This document shows, piece by piece, positions 1 through 4,848 of a DNA stretch of 11,232 nucleotides; position 1 is the stretch's first letter, and each line of letters begins with the position of its first letter. This DNA is from Candidatus Firestoneibacteriota bacterium (GTDB lineage: Bacteria; JACRDZ01). The position numbers and the translations under genes were made by a program. The DNA lies in assembly GCA_016212735.1 (NCBI GenBank), contig JACRDZ010000041.1:1-11232 (forward strand), given 5' to 3'. The notes below the pieces were generated by a model. It did no database searches, had not been told where the DNA came from, and saw only the letters and a program-made list of their open reading frames with translations.

Positions 1-323
1 CCTAATCTGAAGCGAATTCTCTTTCTAAAACGTTCCGTAGAATTTTCTACTTTTTCTCTTTGATGACGAAATCTGAAATCACCTTTTAATTTTGTTTTTT
101 TAACCCATGATGGTAAAATTTTATCAATATTTTCTTCTGCTGCTATTTTTTCATCATCAATTATATCTTCTTTTAGCTTGAGCAATTCTGCTCGATTAAT
201 TATTCCTTTTTCCACCATTTTTTCAATTAAAGCATCAACTTGAGTGCTTCCGCAAAATACTATTTTTGGTATGGTGAATAAGAAAGACATGCAAATTACT
301 GCAATTAAATTTATTTTTTTCAT
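1..323 (-). CDS. Putative porin (Porin_5-like), N-terminal part, runs off the window
   Basis: The minus-strand frame starts at ATG 323-321 and stays open to base 1 (107 codons seen). GGAGG at 331-335 lies 7 nt before the start, so the start is well supported. Residues 1-24 form a signal peptide: a short basic MKK, then a hydrophobic stretch ending near IVFCGS. Cys24 has no good lipobox because Phe precedes it. Residues 29-70 are a charged helical segment (VDALIEKMVEKGII, then RAELLKLKED). This is followed by LPSWVKKTKLKGDFRFR and a run of alternating Arg and hydrophobic residues that reads as the first beta strands. That order (signal peptide, short helical region, 'LP.WVkk.klkGD.R.R' motif) is typical of the putative porins of Porin_5 type, which form outer-membrane channels. 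Family assignment is from memory of the motif, and the barrel itself lies outside the window. It implies a diderm cell. It probably shares a transcript with the small frame upstream. Confidence 0.75.
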   Translation of the reverse strand, partial: MKKINLIAVICMSFLFTIPKIVFCGSTQVDALIEKMVEKGIINRAELLKLKEDIIDDEKIAAEENIDKILPSWVKKTKLKGDFRFRHQREKVENSTERFRKRIRFRL

Positions 324-359
324 TACTTTTCCTCCGTTAATTTTTACTTTTTATTGATT

Positions 360-443
360 TTATTCATGAGCACTATTTGAAGGTGAATATTTGATAGTAA
401 TTACTCTCATGACACACAAAACAAATACCAATAATGTCAACAT
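360..443 (-). CDS. Hydrophobic continuation of the small frame (27 aa), shifted frame
   Basis: ATG 443-441 lies 2 nt beyond the TAG of the preceding small frame and gives 27 residues. These start with a strongly hydrophobic run (MLTLLVFVLCVMRV) and end with a short polar tail and TAA at 362-360. It has no convincing ribosome site of its own. Either it is reached by reinitiation after the upstream stop, or it is the second half of one transmembrane protein whose frame has shifted. The porin gene begins 36 nt further on. It is listed separately because the sequence as given does not join the two parts. Confidence 0.2.
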   Translation of the reverse strand: MLTLLVFVLCVMRVITIKYSPSNSAHE

Positions 444-445
444 AC

Positions 446-544
446 CTATGCAGCAATAATCAATATGCTTAATATCCAATGCTCAATTTTTTCATAGGCT
501 TTAACTGAATCAAATCGTACAAATTCGTTTTTTGCAATTTCCAT
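446..544 (-). CDS. Small membrane-peptide ORF (32 aa), possibly frameshifted
   Basis: ATG 544-542 is preceded by AAAGGAGGTG (551-560 on the minus strand), one of the strongest ribosome sites in the window. The frame gives 32 residues: a charged N-terminal half (MEIAKNEFVRFDSVKAYEKI), then a hydrophobic tail (HWILSILIIAA) cut off by TAG at 448-446. Hydrophobicity continues at once in another frame, starting at ATG 443. This suggests either a single-TM small protein broken by a one-base indel or two overlapping tiny genes. I recognise no family. It sits directly upstream of the porin gene in the same orientation and is likely co-transcribed with it. The ribosome site argues for real translation; the protein's identity is unknown. 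Confidence 0.45.
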   Translation of the reverse strand: MEIAKNEFVRFDSVKAYEKIEHWILSILIIAA

Positions 545-550
545 AATTAA

Positions 551-560
551 CACCTCCTTT
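551..560 (-). promoter_or_regulatory. Very strong Shine-Dalgarno sequence of the small minus-strand frame
   Basis: The minus strand reads AAAGGAGGTG ending 6 nt before ATG 544. It is complementary to the anti-SD core over nearly its whole length. This is much stronger than the sites of the dcw genes in this window and is the main reason to take the tiny downstream frame seriously. Confidence 0.7.
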
Positions 561-570
561 CATATTTTAA

Positions 571-607
571 TTTTTCATAAAGTAATATATTTCTTTATTA
601 TGAAAAA
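571..607. repeat. Imperfect inverted repeat in the divergent control region
   Basis: TTTTTCATAAAG (571-582) is matched by CTTTATTATGAAAAA (593-607), the reverse complement with a 3-nt insertion. It overlaps the proposed -10 and start site of the minus-strand unit. It could be an operator or a leader hairpin. It is AT-rich, so chance is a real alternative. Confidence 0.25.
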
Positions 608-626
608 CAAATTACAATTTTGTAAA
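597..626 (-). promoter_or_regulatory. Candidate promoter for the small ORF and porin unit
   Basis: The minus strand reads TTTACA (626-621), an 18-nt spacer, then CATAAT (602-597), a sigma70-like arrangement that would start transcription near 590, about 45 nt before the small frame. The -35 hexamer is one of several TTnACA-like hexamers spaced 11 bp apart (632-637, 621-626, with a weaker one at 599-604), so the region may also bind an activator. The prediction is by eye only. Confidence 0.4.
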
Positions 627-735
627 CTTTATGTGAACTATTTAAGCAGCAATTCTCGGTGAGGGAGATTGTATGGGAGTTAGTTTATATTAGTTAAAAC
701 TACAGACAAGGTAAAATTTGATATGTTTATTACTC

Positions 736-764
736 TTGACATTCTTTATAATATAGTGTACTAT
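736..764 (+). promoter_or_regulatory. Probable mraZ/dcw promoter
   Basis: A perfect TTGACA (736-741), a 17-nt spacer and TACTAT (759-764) form a good sigma70-type promoter, with a start expected near 771 and a leader of about 35 nt to mraZ. Two perfect TATAAT hexamers also lie nearby (747-752 and 789-794), but neither has a well-spaced -35. I see no comparable promoter between the later genes, so this may drive the whole plus-strand cluster. Confidence 0.6.
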
Positions 765-790
765 TGTGCAATAAAATGTAATAAAGTGTA
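756..790 (+). promoter_or_regulatory. Probable MraZ operator: four GTGTA-type repeats at 10-bp period
   Basis: GTGTA (756-760), GTGCA (766-770), ATGTA (776-780) and GTGTA (786-790) recur with exact 10-bp phasing, the last in the context ATAAAGTGTA. A degenerate fifth copy may be GGTGG at 797-801. MraZ is known to bind tandem short boxes on one DNA face (TGGGN with 5-nt spacing in E. coli; AAAGTG(T/G) with 3-nt spacing in mycoplasmas), also with a 10-bp period. The array covers the -10 hexamer and start site of the mraZ promoter, the right place for autorepression. Seen: repeats and phasing. Inferred: that MraZ binds them. Confidence 0.6.
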
Positions 791-805
791 TAATATGGTG
801 GCATT

Positions 806-1249
806 ATGTTTATGGGAGAATATTACTATAGTTTAGATCCAAAAGGAAGACTTAGTATTCCATCCAGATTCAGGCAGATTTTGGAAGAAAAAAAAGAAAA
901 CCGTCTGGTAATCACACGTGGTATGGACAAATGTCTTTTTATATTTCCAGGTTATGAATGGCAGATTTGGGAAAATAAAATTAGGTCTTTACCTGTTACT
1001 CAGAGTTCAACGCGTTCATTTGTACGTATTATGTTAGGCGGAGCATGTGAATCTATATTAAATAAACAAGGTAGAATTCTCATCTCTTACAGTCTTAGAA
1101 AATATGCGGAGATAGATAAAGAAGTTGTCATTATCGGAATTTCTAATCGGATAGAAATATGGGATAAAAACCATTGGGAACAATATGTGGCAAATTCTGA
1201 GAAAAGCCTTGAAAAAATCTCAGAAGATCTGGGGAATTTTGGTTTTTAA
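806..1249 (+). CDS. mraZ: Transcriptional regulator MraZ
   Basis: A 147-residue protein, the usual MraZ size, built of two SpoVT-AbrB-like swapped-hairpin units. The first carries MGEYYYSLDPKGRLSIP with the DxKGR motif at residues 11-15. The second carries NKQGRILIS near residues 86-94, with Asn where the family often has Asp. MraZ forms a multimeric ring that binds tandem repeats upstream of its own gene and represses the dcw operon, and it is the usual first gene of that cluster. The start at 806 (MFMGEY) matches the family N-terminus; an ATG at 812 is possible. The ribosome site is weak (GGTGG just upstream), which also overlaps the end of the repeat array. The next gene, rsmH, follows after 46 nt. 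Confidence 0.93.
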   Translation: MFMGEYYYSLDPKGRLSIPSRFRQILEEKKENRLVITRGMDKCLFIFPGYEWQIWENKIRSLPVTQSSTRSFVRIMLGGACESILNKQGRILISYSLRKYAEIDKEVVIIGISNRIEIWDKNHWEQYVANSEKSLEKISEDLGNFGF

Positions 1250-1295
1250 AATGATTGGGACATGGCAACATGTAACTTTTATGGGTAGGTGAAAC

Positions 1296-2258
1296 ATGTC
1301 AATAAAATACCATATCCCTGTGTTCAAAGAATCAGTATTTTCATACCTGCAAGTAGAAAATGCAAAAAAAAACAGTGTTTATGTTGATGCTACTTTGGGA
1401 GATGGAGGACATACACAGTGTCTGGCATTATCTTTAAAAGATAAAGGAATTGTAATATCTATAGATAAAGATAAAGAAGCTATAAAACGTGCAAAAAATA
1501 GATTAAATGATTTAACTAATATAATTTATGTTAATGACAGTTATGAAAATTTAAAAGAAATATTACTTTCTTTAAATATATCCGTAATTAATGGAATTGT
1601 TTTTGATCTTGGGCTTTCTTCTTTTCATCTGGATGGATCCGGCAGAGGTTTCAGTTTTTTGCGCAATGAACCATTAGACATGCGTATGAATGCAGATTCA
1701 GAACTTAATGCAGGGAAGCTTGTAAATACTTCATCTATTGATGAATTAGCGGATATAATTTGGAAATATGGAGAAGAAAGATGGAGTAGAAAAATAGCCA
1801 GAGAAATAGAAAAAAATCGTAACAAAAAACCTATAGAGGATACAGATCAACTTGTACAAATTATTAAAGAAGCTATTCCTCGTGAATATCATCCACATCA
1901 CCACCATGTAGCTACTAAGACTTTTCAGGCTTTAAGAATAGCAGTCAATAAAGAATTAGTTGATTTAAAGGAAACTCTAAAAACTGCTGTTGATTTTTTA
2001 TATCCAGGGGGAAGGATATGTATTATTAGTTTTCAGTCTCTTGAAGATAGAATTGCTAAAGAAACATTTATTGAACTTTCCGGAAAATGTAAATGCCCTC
2101 CGAATATGCCGGAATGCGGTTGTAACCAGGTAAAACTGGTTAAGATATTAACAAAAAAGGTTGTAATGCCGAGTAATAAAGAAATAGATGAGAATCCACG
2201 TTCAAGAAGTGCTCGACTGAGAGTTGCAGAACGACTTAATCTGGAGCAGGTGAAATGA
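1296..2258 (+). CDS. rsmH: 16S rRNA (cytosine(1402)-N(4))-methyltransferase RsmH
   Basis: This 320-residue protein is an S-adenosylmethionine-dependent enzyme that methylates N4 of C1402 in the decoding centre of 16S rRNA. The SAM-binding motif DATLGDGGHT lies at residues 32-41. It is followed by FDLGLSSFHLD (about 103-113), the RGFSF and PLDMRM motifs (117-131), TFQALRIAVNKEL (about 209-221), the ISFQSLEDRI motif (244-253) and the C-terminal NPRSRSARLR. A Cys cluster (KCKCPP, then CGC, residues 264-276) is common in the family. Odd: a His run, HPHHHH at 199-204, precedes the conserved ATKTFQALR motif. AGGTG lies just upstream of ATG 1296. Its last 4 nt overlap the ftsL start (ATGA), indicating translational coupling. 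Confidence 0.95.
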   Translation: MSIKYHIPVFKESVFSYLQVENAKKNSVYVDATLGDGGHTQCLALSLKDKGIVISIDKDKEAIKRAKNRLNDLTNIIYVNDSYENLKEILLSLNISVINGIVFDLGLSSFHLDGSGRGFSFLRNEPLDMRMNADSELNAGKLVNTSSIDELADIIWKYGEERWSRKIAREIEKNRNKKPIEDTDQLVQIIKEAIPREYHPHHHHVATKTFQALRIAVNKELVDLKETLKTAVDFLYPGGRICIISFQSLEDRIAKETFIELSGKCKCPPNMPECGCNQVKLVKILTKKVVMPSNKEIDENPRSRSARLRVAERLNLEQVK

Positions 2259-2590
2259 AACCAATTTATCAAAAGAAATTTGTGCATACTTATGAACTGG
2301 AAAGAAAAGCATATAACTTCCAATCAATGTCTTTATTTATTTTAATAGCAGTTTCATGTATAAGTATTGTTTTGCTCTATATATGGCTGAAAGTTAAAAA
2401 TACAAGTCTTGGATTTGAAATATCTTATCTGGAAAAACATGAAGGAGAATTAAAATTAAAAAATGAGGATTTAAAACTAAAATGTGAAATGCTGCATTCT
2501 CTGGACAGAATTGAAAAAATTGCACGTGAACGTCTGGAGATGCAAATCCCTGAAAAAGTAAAGATCATAACTTTACAAGAGGAGAAATAA
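2255..2590 (+). CDS. ftsL: Cell division protein FtsL-like
   Basis: A 111-residue single-pass membrane protein: a short cytoplasmic N-terminus with basic residues, one transmembrane helix at about 26-47, then a charged coiled-coil-like stretch (about 50-82). It ends in a motif with RIEKIARERLEM and a following IPEKVKII, which resembles the FtsL/DivIC C-terminal signature (Leu/Met-rich, then Pro). FtsL joins FtsB and FtsQ to activate FtsWI at the septum. The family is poorly conserved, so the call rests on size, topology, the C-terminal motif and position between rsmH and ftsI. It overlaps rsmH by 4 nt. Its TAA (2588-2590) coincides with the left end of the inserted element, so normal coupling to ftsI is lost. 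Confidence 0.82.
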   Translation: MKPIYQKKFVHTYELERKAYNFQSMSLFILIAVSCISIVLLYIWLKVKNTSLGFEISYLEKHEGELKLKNEDLKLKCEMLHSLDRIEKIARERLEMQIPEKVKIITLQEEK

Positions 2591-2659
2591 ACTTAACCTT
2601 ACCCATAAGTATGCAGGGATATAGAAAAAGATAATGAAAAATGCTCAAGGAGTTATATA

Positions 2660-2849
2660 AACTGTAAAATGGGTACTGTAAAATGAAAAATGTAAAATGA
2701 AGGAACATAAATGAAAGGTGATGACATTGCTGAAAGATTGCTTGATTTTGGAGTGCGAATTATTACTCTAGTAAATGCACTACCCATCTTACTGCTAAAG
2801 CGCAGAACTGATTTTAAATTTTACATTATTCATTTTACATTTTACAGTT
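2660..2849. repeat. Inner inverted repeat built of TGTAAAATG units
   Basis: AACTGTAAAATG (2660-2671) is perfectly repeated in inverse at 2838-2849. TAAAATGAAAAATGTAAAAT (2679-2698) matches the complement of 2818-2837 at 19 of 20 positions. On the right the two blocks are contiguous; on the left 7 nt separate them. The left arm itself holds three direct copies of TGTAAAATG. Such structure can form a long AU-rich stem in RNA and is typical of terminal repeats of small inserted elements. Because the units are simple and AT-rich, it may also have grown by slippage. Confidence 0.65.
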
Positions 2850-2875
2850 GTTTTTTATGCTTACTGATTAAATAG
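2711..2875 (+). pseudogene. Truncated S23 / four-helix-bundle protein ORF
   Basis: ATG 2711, after an AAGGAA ribosome site, opens a 54-residue frame ending at TAG 2875. The first 25 residues, including AERLLDFGVRIITLVNALP, look like the start of the S23 (four-helix-bundle, TIGR02436-type) proteins encoded in 23S rRNA intervening sequences and scattered elsewhere in genomes. A full member is about 110-130 residues and continues with a conserved helix containing a Q-LLR-S-type motif. Here the similarity ends after ALP and the frame runs through the right inner repeat into low-complexity residues, so most of the gene has been deleted. Function of the family is uncertain. The identification is from recall of the family N-terminus, not a search. 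Confidence 0.6.
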
Positions 2876-2906
2876 TTACAAAAGATGTGGGTAAGGATAA
2901 GTTTCC

Positions 2907-2910
2907 GGAG
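2907..2910 (+). promoter_or_regulatory. ftsI ribosome binding site that decides the start
   Basis: GGAG at 2907-2910 stands 6 nt before ATG 2917. An in-frame GTG at 2887 would add 10 residues but has no ribosome site and lies inside the right terminal repeat of the inserted element. The site begins 2 nt after that repeat, so a stem formed by the element would abut it. Confidence 0.65.
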
Positions 2911-2916
2911 CGGGAT

Positions 2917-4836
2917 ATGCAAAAATATAAATATTGGTTAAAAATGATTTCAGGATTTATGGTTCTTATGTTTATTATAATTCTTTGCAGATTGGTGCAA
3001 TTACAGATTTTACTTGAACCAATAAACCCCACAATATCACAAGTTCTTGATCCAAAAAGAGGCAGAATACTTGATCGCAATTTACAGGAAATGGCAATTA
3101 CTATTGAAGCAGATTCAATTTATTGTATGAAAGGCATGCCATTCTCGCATGAAAATGCAAGAAAATTATCTAATATACTGGGAAAAGATTATAGACAGTT
3201 ATACAAAAAAATACGTTCTAATCGCAGTTTTGTTCTCGTGGCACGGAATATTACTTACAAGCAAAAAACATTGGTAGAAAAATTAAATAATCCATTTTTG
3301 AAAATTGTAAAAGAAAGTAATGGAAAAAGAGCTTATCCAAAAATGGAACTGGCTGCACATGTAATTGGGTTTACAGGTGTTGATAATAATGGATTAGAGG
3401 GAATAGAAAACACTTATGATTCTTTCATGCGCGGGAAACAGGGTAAAATGATAACAGAAAGAGACGCATGGGGAAGAACAATTATTTCTAAAAACCGCAA
3501 TGTTGTTTCAACTGAAAATGGCGCAGATATTGTTGTAACAATCGATAATGTAATAGAGCATATTGCTGAGCAGGAACTGAAAAAAGTATATTTAGAATAT
3601 AATGCTAATGGCGGATCAGTAATAGTAATGGACCCGCATACTGGAGAAATTCTTGCAATGGCAAATGTTCCGTCATATAACCCAAATGAATTTAGAAAGT
3701 ACAAATCTTCAAATTGGCGTAATAGGGCAATTACAGATACTTTTGAGCCAGGGTCTACAATGAAAATATTTACAGCAATTGCTGCTCTTGAAGAAGGTGT
3801 TGTAAAACGCGAGGAAGTATTAAATTGTGAAAAAAATAATCTTGTTGTTGAAGGGCATCTGGTTCGTGACAGTAAAGATCATCCTCCCAGACTTACTTTT
3901 CAGCAGGTTTTGGAGAAATCCAGCAATATAGGGATTGTCCAGGTTGCGCTGCGATTGGGGAAAACACGAATATATAATTATTTCAGAAAATTTGGTTTTG
4001 GAGATACCACAGGAATTGATTTGCAGGGTGAAGTAAAAGGTAAGCTTATTAGTCCTTTAGAATGGTCAGGGACTTCTATAACAGCTATTCCTATAGGTCA
4101 GGAAATAGCAGTTAATACTGTTCAACTTGCAAGAGGTATTTCGATTGTTGCTAACGGAGGGTACGAGGTTAAGCCTTATGTAATTAAAGAAATAAGAACA
4201 CCTCAAGGGAAAGTTATTAAAAAGTTTAATCCTATAGTTGGTAATAAAATAGTTTCTCTTAATACGCTAAAAGAAATAGATACTATTTTAAAAAGTGTAA
4301 CAGAAGAAGGTTCAGGCAAAAAAAGTAAAATGGATGATTATACTTCAGGAGTTAAAACCGGAACTGCACAAAAATTCATTCAGGGAAAAGGCGGTTATGC
4401 TTCTGGAGAAATTGTATTTTCATATGTTGGTTATGCGCCTTCTATTTCACCTAAAATTGCAATTGTTATTGTGCTTGACAGTCCTGAGAAAAAAGGCTGG
4501 GCAGAGAGTGTGATTGGTCCTGTATTTAAAAACATTGCACAGCGTACATTACATTATTTAAATGTTCTTCCTGACAGATTTGAAGAACATGAAACAATTG
4601 AAAAAAATAAAAATATTAAAATAAATGAACCTGAATTATTAATTGCGCAAAACAATACTGAAAAAATTATGCCTTCAGTTCTTGGAATGAGTATAAGAAG
4701 AACTATGGATATATTAAGCAGGTCATATATGGATGTTAAAATTGTTGGAAGCGGAGTAGCTGTTCGACAGGACCCTTCTCCAGGAAGCAGGATAGAAGAA
4801 GGCGGGACATGTATAGTCTATTTTGCACAAAAATAA
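2917..4836 (+). CDS. ftsI: Peptidoglycan D,D-transpeptidase FtsI (class B PBP) with one PASTA domain
   Basis: From ATG 2917 this is 639 residues; an in-frame GTG at 2887 would give 649. A transmembrane helix (about 10-33) anchors it with the catalytic part outside. A PBP-dimer region follows (RGRILDRN near 48-55). The transpeptidase domain has all three active-site motifs: STMK (nucleophile Ser280, Lys283), SSN (335-337) and KTGT (480-483). It cross-links septal peptidoglycan. The last 55 or so residues (PSVLGMSIRRTMDIL, then DPSPGSRIEEGG) form one PASTA domain, more familiar from SpoVD/PBP2x-type proteins than from proteobacterial FtsI. It lies directly against murF. The inserted element upstream separates it from ftsL. 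Class is certain; SpoVD-like naming would also be fair. Confidence 0.93.
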   Translation: MQKYKYWLKMISGFMVLMFIIILCRLVQLQILLEPINPTISQVLDPKRGRILDRNLQEMAITIEADSIYCMKGMPFSHENARKLSNILGKDYRQLYKKIRSNRSFVLVARNITYKQKTLVEKLNNPFLKIVKESNGKRAYPKMELAAHVIGFTGVDNNGLEGIENTYDSFMRGKQGKMITERDAWGRTIISKNRNVVSTENGADIVVTIDNVIEHIAEQELKKVYLEYNANGGSVIVMDPHTGEILAMANVPSYNPNEFRKYKSSNWRNRAITDTFEPGSTMKIFTAIAALEEGVVKREEVLNCEKNNLVVEGHLVRDSKDHPPRLTFQQVLEKSSNIGIVQVALRLGKTRIYNYFRKFGFGDTTGIDLQGEVKGKLISPLEWSGTSITAIPIGQEIAVNTVQLARGISIVANGGYEVKPYVIKEIRTPQGKVIKKFNPIVGNKIVSLNTLKEIDTILKSVTEEGSGKKSKMDDYTSGVKTGTAQKFIQGKGGYASGEIVFSYVGYAPSISPKIAIVIVLDSPEKKGWAESVIGPVFKNIAQRTLHYLNVLPDRFEEHETIEKNKNIKINEPELLIAQNNTEKIMPSVLGMSIRRTMDILSRSYMDVKIVGSGVAVRQDPSPGSRIEEGGTCIVYFAQK

Positions 4837-4848
4837 ATGAGGACGTAT

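Larger units (their letters stand above)
2589..2904 (+). mobile_element. IVS/MITE-like element with complementary ends and an S23 ORF remnant
   Basis: The 316-bp interval between ftsL and ftsI is bounded by inverted repeats: AAACTTAACCTTACCCATA (2589-2607) and the complement of AAACTTATCCTTACCCACA (2886-2904), 17 of 19 identical, and 18 of 19 pairable in RNA because one mismatch becomes U-G. Inside is a second, nested inverted repeat (2660-2698 against 2818-2849), and between its arms a truncated ORF starting like the S23/four-helix-bundle proteins of 23S rRNA intervening sequences. The right end stops 2 nt before the ftsI ribosome site. No target duplication is evident. It is not a complete transposon: no transposase is present. 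It could be a degenerate or non-autonomous element, or a cassette whose RNA folds into a long stem. Confidence 0.6.

Noticed and set aside
612..625. TTACAA-TT-TTGTAA dyad as a separate operator
   Set aside because: Six-base AT-rich arms are easily found by chance, and the bases are already part of the proposed minus-strand -35 region.
789..794. Perfect TATAAT just before mraZ
   Set aside because: A start here would leave only a few nucleotides of leader, and there is no good -35; the TTGACA at 736 with its 17-nt spacer is a better promoter. TATAAT at 747-752 is rejected for the same lack of a -35.
1625..1825. Minus-strand open frame inside rsmH, and similar ones at 2033-2323, 3414-3704, 6295-6531, 7793-7984, 9222-9479 and 10125-10352
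   Set aside because: All lie antisense to well-supported genes, lack ribosome sites or family-like motifs, and are explained by the coding strand's codon pattern.
2590..2886. CRISPR-like or tandem-repeat array from TGTAAAATG copies
   Set aside because: Copies are short, AT-rich, irregularly spaced and arranged as inverted arms, with no unique spacers of constant length.
2868..3080. Minus-strand open frame across the ftsI start
   Set aside because: It is antisense to ftsI and the element end, with no recognisable protein features.
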